Source: Aeolococcus sp035552595
GTDB lineage: Bacteria > Chloroflexota > Dormibacteria > Aeolococcales > Aeolococcaceae
Assembly (NCBI GenBank): GCA_035552595.1
Contig: DASZKZ010000017.1
Coordinates: forward strand, 1 to 51,816
DNA: 51,816 nucleotides
Direction: 5' to 3'
Part shown: positions 42,957-51,482 of the stretch, piece by piece
How positions within the stretch are numbered: the first letter of the stretch is position 1
Layout of the letters: every line of letters starts with the position of its first letter
Notes under the pieces: model-generated
The model's database searches: none
The model's input: only the letters and a program-made list of their open reading frames with translations
What the model was told of the DNA's origin: nothing
Program-made: the position numbers and the translations under genes

Positions 42957-43928
42957 ATGACGTCCGCCGGGCCGATTCCCAAGCCGCCGGACGGCGGCAG
43001 CGAGCCGAGTGGCGGCGGCGCGGACGGTGACGCACAGGCGCCGTCGAGCGGCTCCCGGGAGCGCCCCAGGTACGGCAGGCGGCGCGGTCCGGTGCCGATC
43101 GGCACCAGCTTCGTGCCCCGTCTCGGGCCGTCCGCGGGCGAGCCGTTCGCGACCATCGACGACATCGAGAGCGAGATCGATTCCCTGCGGCTGGAGCGAC
43201 CGGCAGCGGACACGCCGATCGAGGCGCTGCGCTTCGTGGCCCTGGATTGCGAGACCACCGGCCAGTCCCCGCACCGGCTCGTCGAGCTCGGCGCCGTGGC
43301 CTTCACGGTCGATCGCCACATCATGTCGTTCGAGACGCTGGTGCACAGCACCGACCGCATCAATCCTTACGCCAAACGCATCCACGGCATCGGCGCGGAG
43401 AGCCTGGGGGGCGCGCCATCGGTGGAGCGGGTGCTGGCGCGGTTCCGTCGCTTCTGCCAGGGCGCGGTCCTCGTCGAGCACAGCGCCGACGCCTTCGACA
43501 CCCGCCTCATCGCCAGCACCATGGAGACGGCGATCGACGCCGACAACCTCGACACCAGCCGCATGGCCGGGGCCATCTGGGGGCTCCGTGACACCATCGG
43601 GCTGGAGCGCATGTGCAACGAGCTGGGGGTGCACCACCGTCGCCCTCACCACGCCTTGGCGGACGCCGAGGCCACCGCCTCCTGCTTCATCGAGCTGCTC
43701 AAGCTGGGCGGCGAGCGCCTGGGCTGGAACACCCTCGGCGACCTGCTCGCCGTTGCCCAGCCCGCGCCGCCGCGGTTGAGCGACGCCCCGCGGGGGCGAG
43801 CCGGGCCAGGCACTGGCGAGGGCGGGGTCACGCCCGGCAGCCGGCGCCGCCACCGTGGCGGGCGCCGCCATCGCGGCGGTGGGACCCGGTCGCCGGCACC
43901 ACCCTCTGACAGCGCAGCCGCGGAGTGA
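42957..43928 (+). CDS. DEDDh 3'-5' exonuclease (DNA polymerase III epsilon-like)
   Basis: 323 residues. A disordered, charged N-terminus of about 90 residues leads to the exonuclease fold: FVALDCETTGQSPHRLVELGAVAF (Exo I Asp and Glu), VEHSADAFDTRLI (Exo II Asp) and HHALADAEATASCF (Exo III His and Asp). The tail is basic and Gly-rich (RRRHRGGRRHRGG), probably nucleic-acid binding. It could be a proofreading subunit or a stand-alone nuclease in DNA repair or RNA decay; the tails favour the latter. Confidence 0.88.
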   Translation: MTSAGPIPKPPDGGSEPSGGGADGDAQAPSSGSRERPRYGRRRGPVPIGTSFVPRLGPSAGEPFATIDDIESEIDSLRLERPAADTPIEALRFVALDCETTGQSPHRLVELGAVAFTVDRHIMSFETLVHSTDRINPYAKRIHGIGAESLGGAPSVERVLARFRRFCQGAVLVEHSADAFDTRLIASTMETAIDADNLDTSRMAGAIWGLRDTIGLERMCNELGVHHRRPHHALADAEATASCFIELLKLGGERLGWNTLGDLLAVAQPAPPRLSDAPRGRAGPGTGEGGVTPGSRRRHRGGRRHRGGGTRSPAPPSDSAAAE

Positions 43929-43931
43929 GCG

Positions 43932-44936
43932 TCAGACGCCGAACTCGGCCACCAGGGGATGGTGGTCGGACGCGATGGTGGCCTCCCGGTCGGGCCAGCG
44001 CCTCCCCCCCACTACCTCGCAGCGGCGCAACCTCGCCGCCATGAGCGGATCCGCGAAGACGTAGTCGATGCGGGCGGCGGGCATCCAGGTCGCGCAGGTG
44101 TACCCGTGGGCGCGCGGGTGCAGCTCGCGGAAGCAGTCCACGTACCCGGACTCGAGCAGTCGCGCGATGGTGCCGCGCTCGATGGTGCCGCCGAGCAGCC
44201 TGTCGACGGCGCGGCTTCGCGGCAGCAGCGCGGTGAGCGGGTACACGACGAAGGGCAGCACCGGGATGCCGACGTCGAGACGGGGATCGACGCCGGCGCG
44301 CAGCCAGGCCTCGTCGACGGCGGCATCCTCGCCGACGCGTTTGGGGGCCACCAGCCCGTTGGCCTGCCGGACCAGAACGCGGGCGCGGCGCAGCTCCGCC
44401 ATGCGCGCGAAGAACGCGGTGGCCTCGACGTGGTCGCCGGGAGCGAGAGAGTTGAGGTCGCCGGCGATGAGATGGGGAGCACCGTCTCCGTCGCCGAGGT
44501 CACCGAGCAGAGCGTCGAGCTCGCGGCGGCGGCGGTCCTCGCCCTTCTTGCGCTCGCCGAAGCGGGCGGCGAGGTGCACCGAGTGGAGATGCAGCTCGGG
44601 GACGTGGGCACCACCGGTGCTGAGCGCGACCTCGAGATGGCTGCGCAACATGCGGCCCCTGTGGGTGTGGTTGCGCCAGCGACGGACAGGCAGTCGTGAG
44701 AGCATGGCCAGGTTGATGCCGCTGCCGTCGCTGGCCGTCCCGATGATGAGCTCCATGTCCAGCGAGCGAGCCAGCTGCTCGGCGAACCCCTGGTTGCTCA
44801 CCTCCTGAAGGGTGATGACGTCGGCGCCGAGGCGGCGGAGAACCGACGTGATGTGCTCCTCACGGCGGGCGCCGCCGAGCAGGATGTTGTACGTGACCAG
44901 GCGCAGCGAGCGGGTCTGCGTGCGTGCTCTGCTCAT
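43932..44936 (-). CDS. Endonuclease/exonuclease/phosphatase family protein
   Basis: About 334 residues. RLVTYNILLGG gives the first Asn and DVITLQEVSNQG the catalytic Glu; later HLIAGDLNSLAPGD supplies the Asp-Asn pair and IASDHHPLVAEF the final Asp-His. All active-site residues of the EEP fold are present. The substrate could be abasic DNA, a phosphoinositide or another phosphodiester; there is no signal peptide. The ATG at 44936 is used, with an alternative four codons earlier. It converges with the exonuclease gene (3-nt gap). Confidence 0.87.
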   Translation of the reverse strand: MSRARTQTRSLRLVTYNILLGGARREEHITSVLRRLGADVITLQEVSNQGFAEQLARSLDMELIIGTASDGSGINLAMLSRLPVRRWRNHTHRGRMLRSHLEVALSTGGAHVPELHLHSVHLAARFGERKKGEDRRRRELDALLGDLGDGDGAPHLIAGDLNSLAPGDHVEATAFFARMAELRRARVLVRQANGLVAPKRVGEDAAVDEAWLRAGVDPRLDVGIPVLPFVVYPLTALLPRSRAVDRLLGGTIERGTIARLLESGYVDCFRELHPRAHGYTCATWMPAARIDYVFADPLMAARLRRCEVVGGRRWPDREATIASDHHPLVAEFGV

Positions 44937-44949
44937 CCGGGATCGCACC

Positions 44950-44955
44950 TACAAT
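44950..44955 (+). promoter_or_regulatory. -10 box of the 44964 membrane-protein gene
   Basis: TACAAT lies 8 nt before the ATG; no ribosome binding site. Leaderless pattern. Confidence 0.55.
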
Positions 44956-44963
44956 CCGGTGCG

Positions 44964-45551
44964 ATGGCGGACGCCGGCGGCATGGGACGCGTCCAGGTGA
45001 TTGCCGAGCTGCTCTTCATCCGCCGGCTGCCCACCGTTCTGCGCGTGCTCGTGCCCCTCCTCCTCATCGCCGCGTGCGTGGTGCTGGGCGTGGAATCACT
45101 GGCGATCCAGCATCACTACGCCGGGAGCACCGGGGGCGGCCGCGTGGCCGCCCTGCTTGCCCAGGGTTCGACGGCGGCGACGGCCTGGGAGGGGTGGGCG
45201 GCGGCGCTCTTCTTCCTGGTGGCGCTCCTGCGCCTGCGCCGGGGGGCGCCCGAACCTCCCGCGGGTCGCACCCCCATCGAGGACCTGAGCGCCGCTCAGA
45301 TGCGCGCCGGGCTGCTCCGCGAATACACCGTGGTCCGGGTCGGCCTGACCGTTCTGGTTGCGGTGGCGGTGACCGACGCGGCACGGGCGGCGCGCTACCT
45401 GATGGCGGCCGCTTCGGGCGATGCGCTGGCGCGCGGCTCGCTCCTCGCCACCGTGGTCGAGGCCGCCGGGGTGGTCGTCGCCGCAGCCATCCTGGGGATG
45501 TGGGCGGGAAGCTTCCGCGGGCAGTTGGAGCGCGTCGGCGCGGTGCGCTAG
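44964..45551 (+). CDS. Four-helix membrane protein, unknown function
   Basis: 195 residues with hydrophobic segments at about 24-46 (VLRVLVPLLLIAACVVLGVESL), 72-88 (WEGWAAALFFLVALLRL), 118-135 (VVRVGLTVLVAVAVTDA) and 160-178 (VVEAAGVVVAAAILGMW). A basic and acidic cytoplasmic loop (RRGAPEPPAGRTPIEDLS) lies between. I do not recognise a family. It is divergent from the EEP-family gene and read by its own leaderless promoter. Confidence 0.75.
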   Translation: MADAGGMGRVQVIAELLFIRRLPTVLRVLVPLLLIAACVVLGVESLAIQHHYAGSTGGGRVAALLAQGSTAATAWEGWAAALFFLVALLRLRRGAPEPPAGRTPIEDLSAAQMRAGLLREYTVVRVGLTVLVAVAVTDAARAARYLMAAASGDALARGSLLATVVEAAGVVVAAAILGMWAGSFRGQLERVGAVR

Positions 45552-45582
45552 CACACCGCCGCGCCGCAGGTCCATCGCGGGG

Positions 45583-46557
45583 TCACGTCCGCCGGTCGAC
45601 GACGAACTCGCAGACCCGCTCCAGGGTGCGTCGCGACGCCGAATCGGCAAAGCTGGCCAGCTGAGCGCGCGCGCGCAGGGCGAAGTCGTGCGCCTGTTCC
45701 TCGGTGCGTTCGATGGCGCTCGACCGGCGCACCAGGCGCACCACCTCCTCGTAGTCGGCGTCGGTCACGGGCTCCTGTTCCAGCACGGCCCGCAGAGCCG
45801 GGGCCACGTCCGGATCCTGAAGCGCCAGCATGAGCGGCAGCGTCACCGTCCCCTGGCGGAGGTCGGCGCCCACCGGCTTGCCCAGCTCCGCCGCGGTGGC
45901 TGTGTAGTCGAGCACGTCGTCGGCGATCTGGAAGGCCATGCCGATGAGGAAGCCGTACTGGCGCAGCGCCTCGGTGTGGGCCGGATCGAGCTGTCCGACC
46001 ACTGCCCCGCAGTAGCAGCAGGTCTCCACCAGCGCGGCCGTCTTGCGAGCGATCTTGCGGTGGTACTCCTCGAGCGTCTGGTCGTAATCACGATGGCTGC
46101 TGAGCTGGAGCAGCTCCCCGAGACAGATGGTCATGACGGTGTTGCTGATGGCGAGGTCGATGCTCGGCTCGCCGATCGATGCCAGCAGGTTGGCGCCCTT
46201 GGCGAAGTAGTAGTCGCCGATGATGATCGCCGGGTTGACGCCCGCCGTCTCGTGGATGGTGGTGATGCCGCGCCGGGTGAGGGCGTGGTCGATGAGGTCG
46301 TCATGCACCAGCGTGGCTGTGTGGATGAACTCGATCCCCATGGCCAGGTTGAAGGCGTGGTCTCGGTTGGGCCGGCCCAGCCCGGCGCTGAGCAGCACCA
46401 GGGCCGGGCGCAGTCGCTTGCCACCGGCGCGGACGATGTGCTCCATGGCGTCAGCCATGGGGCCGAAGTCGGCGGCCAGCGACTCCTCGAGCCGGTGCTC
46501 GAACTCCACCAGATCGGGGGCGATGGAGGTGAGCAGCTCGTCGACCATGACGCTCAC
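45583..46557 (-). CDS. Polyprenyl (trans-isoprenyl) diphosphate synthase
   Basis: 324 residues. The first Asp-rich motif is TLVHDDLIDHALTRRGITT, the second is QIADDVLDY, and GGKRLRPALVLLSA and GDYYFAKGANLLA are conserved. A Tyr/Phe pattern upstream of the first motif (MGIEFIHTATLV) lacks bulky residues close to DDxxD, suggesting a medium-to-long product such as heptaprenyl or decaprenyl for quinones. The GTG at 46557 overlaps the murI stop; an ATG three codons later is possible. Confidence 0.93.
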   Translation of the reverse strand: MSVMVDELLTSIAPDLVEFEHRLEESLAADFGPMADAMEHIVRAGGKRLRPALVLLSAGLGRPNRDHAFNLAMGIEFIHTATLVHDDLIDHALTRRGITTIHETAGVNPAIIIGDYYFAKGANLLASIGEPSIDLAISNTVMTICLGELLQLSSHRDYDQTLEEYHRKIARKTAALVETCCYCGAVVGQLDPAHTEALRQYGFLIGMAFQIADDVLDYTATAAELGKPVGADLRQGTVTLPLMLALQDPDVAPALRAVLEQEPVTDADYEEVVRLVRRSSAIERTEEQAHDFALRARAQLASFADSASRRTLERVCEFVVDRRT

Positions 46558-47390
46558 GACGCCGCTCCACAGCCGGCTGCGCCGTCCCAGAGCGCGACCA
46601 CCGTCGGCTCCGGCAGCGCCTCGCCGAAGAGCAGCTCGGCGGTGGCGCTGAAGCGGCTCGGAGCGGCGGTCACCAGCAGCTCCGGCGTGACGGCGTCCGT
46701 CTCCGTGGCGCTGAGGCGGTTCACCGACAGGATCCGGGCCACCCGGACAGCGGTCGTCTCCGCGCTGTCGACCACCGCCATCGGCCTGCCGTCGAGGACG
46801 CGCTCGATGGCCGGGCGCAGGAGAGGGTAGTGCGTGCATCCGAGGACCAGGGTGTCGGCACCCCAGCCGCTGACCTCGTCGAGAATCCCGCCCAGGATGG
46901 CCGCCGCGCGCGCTCCGCCGGCCTCGCCCGCCTCCACGATGTCGACCAGGCCGGGAACCGCGAGACCGAGCACCCCCACCCCCGGGTTGGCCTCCTTGAT
47001 GGCGTGGACGTACTCCTGGCTCGCCCGCGTCCCCTCGGTGCTGATCACCGCCACCCGGCCGTTCTGCGTGGCCTCCACCGCCGCCTGCGCGCCGGGCGCG
47101 ATGACCCCGACGATGGGGACGTCGAAGCGCTCCCTGGCGGCGTTGAGAGCCGCCGCCGTGGCCGTGTTGCAGGCCACCACCACCAGCTTGGTGTCGAGTC
47201 CGACGAGGTGATCGATGATGCGCAGCGCGAAGTCGCGCACCTCCTGCTGGTAGCGCGGCCCGTAGGGGAAGTGGGCCAGGTCGGCCAGGTAGGTGAGGCG
47301 CTCGGCGGGCAGCCTGGTGTGCAACTGCTGCAGCACGGTGAGGCCGCCGACGCCGGAGTCGAAAACCCCGATGGGCCGGTTGTCGCTCAT
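46554..47390 (-). CDS. murI: Glutamate racemase
   Basis: 278 residues. PIGVFDSGVGGLTVL is the family start, AHFPYG follows, the two catalytic cysteines lie in VVACNTATAAAL and VLGCTHYPLLRP, and GVIAPGAQAAV is conserved. It makes D-glutamate for peptidoglycan. TATCCT (47398-47403) sits 7 nt before the ATG, a leaderless start. It is co-transcribed with the polyprenyl synthase. Confidence 0.96.
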   Translation of the reverse strand: MSDNRPIGVFDSGVGGLTVLQQLHTRLPAERLTYLADLAHFPYGPRYQQEVRDFALRIIDHLVGLDTKLVVVACNTATAAALNAARERFDVPIVGVIAPGAQAAVEATQNGRVAVISTEGTRASQEYVHAIKEANPGVGVLGLAVPGLVDIVEAGEAGGARAAAILGGILDEVSGWGADTLVLGCTHYPLLRPAIERVLDGRPMAVVDSAETTAVRVARILSVNRLSATETDAVTPELLVTAAPSRFSATAELLFGEALPEPTVVALWDGAAGCGAAS

Positions 47391-47477
47391 CGGGCCGAGG
47401 ATAGCAGCCGCCGTTCGCCGCCCCCCGGGGGCCGGCGGTTCAGGCCACGCATGGCACGAACGGCGGGACTCCGCGGT

Positions 47478-48542
47478 CTAGACCGCTGCCGCGGCGAGGA
47501 CATCGTCCTGGCGCGACGAGCGCGTCGGCTCCAGAAGCCGGTCGCGGATCCTCGAGCCGATCCCGCGCGCGTTCATCACGGTGATGTGACCCTGGCGGTA
47601 GTCCCACATCTCGACGCCCCACGCCGCCGCCAGCTCGGCGATCGGCTGGGGACCGACGATGAGGTCGAGCTCCGGGCGCACCAGGGTGATGTTCTCGGGC
47701 GGCGTCCGCGGCACCAGGTAGCGCGGCACCAGGGGCGCCAGGCTGGCCTCGAGCATGGCGCGCGCCTGTGCCCTGTCCTCCCCCCACGCGCCGCCGCTCG
47801 TGGCGGTGAGGCCGAGGCGTCGCGCCAGGTTGTGGGGCATGTTCTCGAGGAAGGTGGTGGGGGGATCGCACAGGGGCGCCACCAGGACCGCGCAGTCGAG
47901 CCTCACCTGGGCGGCGAGCAATGATGCGATCAGGCCGCCCAGGCTGACCCCCATGACGGCGACTGTGGGTGTGATGTTCTGGCGGGCCCACTCGACCAGC
48001 GCCGCGGCATCCTCCACCGACTGCTGGACGGTGGCGCGGATCCTCGCCGGGTCGCTGCCGAAGAAGCCGTCCCCGCTGTTGCGGCCGGGCGCGCGCCGGC
48101 GCAGGTGGAAGGGAAGATCGATGAGGACGGAGTGCGCACCCCGGGCTCGCAGCCGTCTGGCCATGAGCGCATCCCAGAAGACGTTGGGCACCGCGAATCC
48201 ATGGACGATGAGGACCAGCGGGGCATCGGGGGCGGCGTACGAGTTGATCTGGGCGGTGGCGATGAGCTTGCCGGCGCCGGGATGACCCCCGGGGCCGCTG
48301 CTCGGACCCTCGAGCCGGAGCTCCCGGCTTCTGAGGTGCTGCCACTCGGCGGTCGCGGCCAGCGGCGCGGGGTTGCGTACCCGGCTCGCCTCCCAGAACT
48401 CCTGAGGGCTGGCGGCGTCCCGGACCAGAGTACCCGTGGTCTCGTAGCGCATCGCGCCGAGGCGCCAGAGCATGGCCGAATCGATGCCTCGAAAGGCTCG
48501 ATCGCGGCGCACCGTTCGCCGGGCAGCCACGCCATCCTCCAT
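47478..48542 (-). CDS. Alpha/beta hydrolase family protein
   Basis: About 354 residues. LVLIVHGFAVPNVFWDALM contains the oxyanion-hole HG, SVLIDLPFHLRRR follows, the nucleophile elbow is VAVMGVSLGGLIASL, an acidic residue lies in LVRPELDLIVG, and the catalytic His is in WDYRQGHITVMNARG. The first 100 or so residues look like a variable cap. It could be an esterase, thioesterase or peptidase; no genomic hint. The ATG at 48542 is chosen over more upstream in-frame starts. Confidence 0.83.
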   Translation of the reverse strand: MEDGVAARRTVRRDRAFRGIDSAMLWRLGAMRYETTGTLVRDAASPQEFWEASRVRNPAPLAATAEWQHLRSRELRLEGPSSGPGGHPGAGKLIATAQINSYAAPDAPLVLIVHGFAVPNVFWDALMARRLRARGAHSVLIDLPFHLRRRAPGRNSGDGFFGSDPARIRATVQQSVEDAAALVEWARQNITPTVAVMGVSLGGLIASLLAAQVRLDCAVLVAPLCDPPTTFLENMPHNLARRLGLTATSGGAWGEDRAQARAMLEASLAPLVPRYLVPRTPPENITLVRPELDLIVGPQPIAELAAAWGVEMWDYRQGHITVMNARGIGSRIRDRLLEPTRSSRQDDVLAAAAV

Positions 48543-48667
48543 CGCCTCCCAGCGTATACGTCCCGGCTCCTCAAGCGGCGCGGTTTGACAGCATTCGACG
48601 CATTCGTCACCGTGTGCCCGATCGGTGGCCACTCAGATGGTCCCGGAGCAGCGATGGAGGCGGTGCG

Positions 48668-49069
48668 ATGAAGGGGTTCAAGGAGTTCATCGTGCGCGGC
48701 AACGTGGTCGGGCTCGCCGTGGCCTTCGTCATCGGTGGAGCCTTCGGGGTGCTGGTGCAGGGCTTCGTCAAGGACATCGTCACCCCGCTGCTGGCCATCC
48801 CCGGAAGCGGGCAGGACTTCTCCAGCTACACCTTCACCGTGGGTCATGGGACCTTCCACTACGGCGACCTCATCAACCTGGTCATCGCCTTCCTGGTCAT
48901 CGCCGCGGCGATCTATTTCGTCCTGGTGCTGCCCATGGAGAAGCTGGAGGCGCGGCGTGCCGGCCTGGCCACCGAGGCGCCCACGCGGGAATGCCCGGAG
49001 TGCCTCAGCAAGATCCCGATGGCCGCCCGGCGCTGCGCGTTCTGCACCGCGCCTTCGGCGCCGGGCTGA
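48668..49069 (+). CDS. mscL: Large-conductance mechanosensitive channel MscL with C-terminal zinc ribbon
   Basis: 133 residues. FKEFIVRGNVVGLAVAFVIGGAFG is the pore-lining TM1 with the amphipathic start, VKDIVTPLLAI follows, then a short periplasmic loop and TM2 (LINLVIAFLVIAAAIYFVLVLPM). The C-terminus carries CPEC and CAFC pairs, a zinc ribbon in place of the usual helical bundle. The channel opens under hypo-osmotic shock. GGAGG lies seven nt before the ATG, a classical ribosome binding site. Confidence 0.95.
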   Translation: MKGFKEFIVRGNVVGLAVAFVIGGAFGVLVQGFVKDIVTPLLAIPGSGQDFSSYTFTVGHGTFHYGDLINLVIAFLVIAAAIYFVLVLPMEKLEARRAGLATEAPTRECPECLSKIPMAARRCAFCTAPSAPG

Positions 49070-49072
49070 CAA

Positions 49073-49125
49073 GGGCGGGGCAGACCCCCGCCCCTCGCGG
49101 CTGTCGCTTCGCGACCGGAATCCGA
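49073..49125. repeat. Shortened relative of the dispersed hairpin repeat (copy 3)
   Basis: On the minus strand GGTCGGATTC is followed by CGGTCGCGAAGCGAC and then GCGAGGGGCGGGGGTCTGCC, the last forming hairpin GGGCGGGG/CCCCGCCC (49073-49093). The GAGGGGCGGGG-TCTGCC block matches hairpin 3 of copy 2, and GGTCGCG...GCGAC matches the core of the tandem array at 3363-3523. Hairpin 1 and the return arm of hairpin 2 are missing. It begins 3 nt after the mscL stop, so it may also act as a terminator. Confidence 0.65.
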
Positions 49126-49144
49126 CCGAGACCCGACAGCCCCG

Positions 49145-49219
49145 TGCCCCCGGTCGGGATCGAACCGACACCGTAGCCGGGTTTAAGCCGGCTGCCTCTG
49201 CCAATTGGGCCACGGGGGC
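49145..49219 (-). tRNA. tRNA with UAA anticodon (leucine-like D arm, short variable loop)
   Basis: The cloverleaf is complete. Acceptor GCCCCCG/CGGGGGC is followed by a D arm GCCCAATTGGCAGAGGC. The anticodon arm is GCCGG-CTTAAAC-CCGGC with anticodon TAA, the variable loop is TACGGT, the T arm is GTCGG-TTCGATC-CCGAC, and the discriminator is A73. CCA is not encoded. The anticodon reads UUA (Leu) and the D arm and A73 look leucine-like, but a leucine tRNA should have a long variable arm and this one has 6 nt. The charging identity is therefore uncertain. Confidence 0.85.
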
Positions 49220-49293
49220 GTGCAGAGCGTACCTTCGAAGAATGCGCTGCCCGCGACGGCAGTGGCTCGAGGCTGCGTAGACTCGGCGAGCAG

Positions 49294-49872
49294 ATGTTCG
49301 GTCGCCGCGGTCGTCCCGACTCCACCTACGTCCGCAGCCAGGCCCGCAGCGGCCTGCCGGTGGCGCCCGACGTGGTGGCGCGCGGGCTGGTCATGAGCCT
49401 GCTCGAGGCCGGCGAGGACGCGGGCGAGCGCCGCCGTCTCGGCCAGATGCTGATCGACACCCTCGACGGGCTGGCCGGCCTGCCGGAATGCGCCGTGGTG
49501 GTCGCCGACCGGCCACAGGTGCACGAGCACGATGGGCGGCGGCTCCAGAGCAAGACGTACGGGTACTACCGCTGCCGGTTCGTCGAGGGGTCGATCACCG
49601 AGGCGCGCATCCGCATCTACCACCGCACCGCCGTGCGCCGGCAGGTGATCTCGGCCAAGGTGTTCCTCAACACCCTGCTCCACGAATGGGTGCACCACTT
49701 CGACTTCGCCGGGCTGCGGCTGGCCCGGTCACCCCATACCGCGGGCTTCTACGCGCGCCTGCGGGCTCTCGCCGAGGCGCTGGACGTGGGCTTCGTCCTG
49801 CCGCCGGAGCCCGACGCCGCCGGTTCGGGACGATCTCCCGCCGCGTCTGCCAGTGACGTCGACGTGAGCTGA
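49294..49872 (+). CDS. Small HExxH metalloprotease-like protein
   Basis: 192 residues. The zinc motif is LLHEWVHHFDF in the second half, preceded by RIRIYHRTAVRRQVISAKVFLNTL, an arrangement resembling SprT-like and WLM-like minimal metalloproteases. No signal peptide or membrane helix is seen, so it is cytoplasmic. The third ligand is not evident. I do not recognise a named family. A TAGACT box (49278-49283) lies 10 nt before the ATG. It lies between two oppositely oriented tRNA genes. Confidence 0.7.
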   Translation: MFGRRGRPDSTYVRSQARSGLPVAPDVVARGLVMSLLEAGEDAGERRRLGQMLIDTLDGLAGLPECAVVVADRPQVHEHDGRRLQSKTYGYYRCRFVEGSITEARIRIYHRTAVRRQVISAKVFLNTLLHEWVHHFDFAGLRLARSPHTAGFYARLRALAEALDVGFVLPPEPDAAGSGRSPAASASDVDVS

Positions 49873-49898
49873 GCCCGTCACCGACCAGGCGAGGGGCG

Positions 49899-49969
<71 letters not shown>

Positions 49970-50010
49970 CTGGAACTCAAATCGGGCGTTTTCGGGTCCT
50001 AGCCGACGCC

Positions 50011-50033
50011 CCTGACACCTTGCCTGACACCTT
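50011..50033. repeat. Tandem 11-bp direct repeats upstream of the integrase
   Basis: CCTGACACCTT occurs at 50011-50021 and again at 50023-50033, separated by one base. They overlap the -35 region of the predicted integrase promoter. Closely spaced short repeats beside an integrase gene are typical of arm-type integrase or excisionase binding sites and would allow autoregulation. Confidence 0.6.
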
Positions 50034-50048
50034 CGTCGCTGCTACGCT
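50020..50048 (+). promoter_or_regulatory. Integrase promoter
   Basis: TTGCCT (50020-50025) and TACGCT (50043-50048) are separated by 17 nt. The predicted start is about 50055, leaving a leader of about 60 nt before the integrase ATG. The -35 lies within the direct repeats. Confidence 0.5.
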
Positions 50049-50116
50049 CCGCGAATAGAAAGCCCCCGCGCTGAGGTCACAGCCGAGGGCGCGATCAGCA
50101 CAGCTGGAGTGCCGAG

Positions 50117-51355
50117 ATGGCAGAGGGTACTACGCGAGCCGCGCAACGGAAGAAGCCTCGTCCACGCCGCCGCGACGCCGGAGACGGTGCCGTCTTCCAG
50201 CGCGGCGACGGTCGGTGGGTAGCCCGGCTGAAGCTCCCAGACGGCGGGGGCTGGCGGTACTTCTACGGCAAGGACCGCGCCGCGGCCAAGGCTCGGCTGT
50301 CCGGCGCGCTGCGAGCCGTTGAGGACGGTCGGCTGCTCCCCGACCAGCGTCAGACCTTCGGAGCCCACCTCGAGCAGTGGGTGAACGCTGTGCCATCGGC
50401 AAGCATCAAGCCGTCGACCTGCCGCTACTACACGCGCTACGTCCGCTATCACCTGCTGACCAGCGACCTGGCCAGGAAGCCACTGGCCCGGCTGGAGGCC
50501 GCTGACCTGCGACAGCTGTACGCCGACAAGCTGGCCAGCGGCCTCAGCTCGACGTCCGTCCACCACCTGCACGCGACCATCCACGTCGCACTCAACCAGG
50601 CGCTCGACGACGGCAAGGTCGCCCGGAACGTGGCGGCCCTGGTCGGGCGCACCAACAGGCCGAAGGTGCGCAGCCGCGAGATGACCACCATCGCGGACGG
50701 GGATCAGCCGGCGCGGTTTCTTGACGCGGCCCACGGCGAACGGCTCGAGGCGCTGCTGGTGCTGGCGATCACAACTGGAATGCGCCAGGGCGAGCTCCGC
50801 GCCTTGCGTTGGAAGGACGTCGACCTGGACAGGCGTGTACTCGCTGTCACCGGATCGGTGACCGGCACCGCGAGAGCCGCCATGACCATCGGCACACCGA
50901 AGAGCGGCAAGACTCGCTCCGTCGCCCTTGGCGCGGTCACGGTGACCGCGCTCCTCGAGCACCGTCGCCGACAGGTCGAGGAGCAATTGCTGATTGGCTC
51001 CGAGCGAAAGGATCAGGGGCTGGTCTTCTGTACCGAGTTCGGCGAGTTCCTCCCCACCAACACGATGGTGCTCCTCCTCCACCGTGTGCTGGCGCGGGCC
51101 GGGCTGCCGCGCATCCGTTTCCACGACCTTCGGCATACTGCTGCGACGCTGATGCTGGCCAACGGCGTGCACCCGAAGATCGTCTCCGAGATGCTCGGCC
51201 ACTCGACCACGGCGATCACGCTCGATCTGTACAGCCATGTCAGCCCGCACATGCAGCAGACGGCGGCTGCGACGATTGATGATGCCCTACTAACGCACGG
51301 CCTCAGTTCAACCGGGCCGACGAGGACTCTGGACTTTGGCGGCAACGTGGACTAG
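50117..51355 (+). CDS. Tyrosine recombinase / phage-type integrase
   Basis: 412 residues. An N-terminal arm-binding domain (DGAVFQRGDGRWVARLKLPDG) and a SAM-like core-binding domain (TFGAHLEQWVN to about 180) precede the catalytic domain. All active residues are visible: TTGMRQGELRAL (Arg), KSGKTRSVAL (Lys), FHDLRHTAATLML (His-x-x-Arg), LGHSTT (His) and DLYSHV (nucleophilic Tyr). The layout matches integrases of actinophages and integrative elements. GGAG lies seven nt before the ATG. It marks the start of a mobile or formerly mobile segment to the right. Confidence 0.96.
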   Translation: MAEGTTRAAQRKKPRPRRRDAGDGAVFQRGDGRWVARLKLPDGGGWRYFYGKDRAAAKARLSGALRAVEDGRLLPDQRQTFGAHLEQWVNAVPSASIKPSTCRYYTRYVRYHLLTSDLARKPLARLEAADLRQLYADKLASGLSSTSVHHLHATIHVALNQALDDGKVARNVAALVGRTNRPKVRSREMTTIADGDQPARFLDAAHGERLEALLVLAITTGMRQGELRALRWKDVDLDRRVLAVTGSVTGTARAAMTIGTPKSGKTRSVALGAVTVTALLEHRRRQVEEQLLIGSERKDQGLVFCTEFGEFLPTNTMVLLLHRVLARAGLPRIRFHDLRHTAATLMLANGVHPKIVSEMLGHSTTAITLDLYSHVSPHMQQTAAATIDDALLTHGLSSTGPTRTLDFGGNVD

Positions 51356-51482
51356 ACGAGTAGCCCTCCGTAAGCGGTCCAGTCACATCCTTGAACGTTA
51401 CCGGCGCGAAGTGCTCAGGCGATGTTTCAGCCCAATGTCGCAGCAGGAATTGAATCCGGAAAGTATCGGGTCGACGTCCGCC
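51356..51482. other. Intergenic region between integrase and BNR gene
   Basis: About 130 nt, visibly richer in A and T than the rest of the window. I see no gene, no tRNA fragment and no convincing hairpin. It separates convergent genes. Confidence 0.5.

Noticed and set aside
49145..49219. Selenocysteine tRNA
   Set aside because: The acceptor/T-arm geometry is the canonical 7/5, the variable arm is short and the anticodon is UAA rather than UCA.
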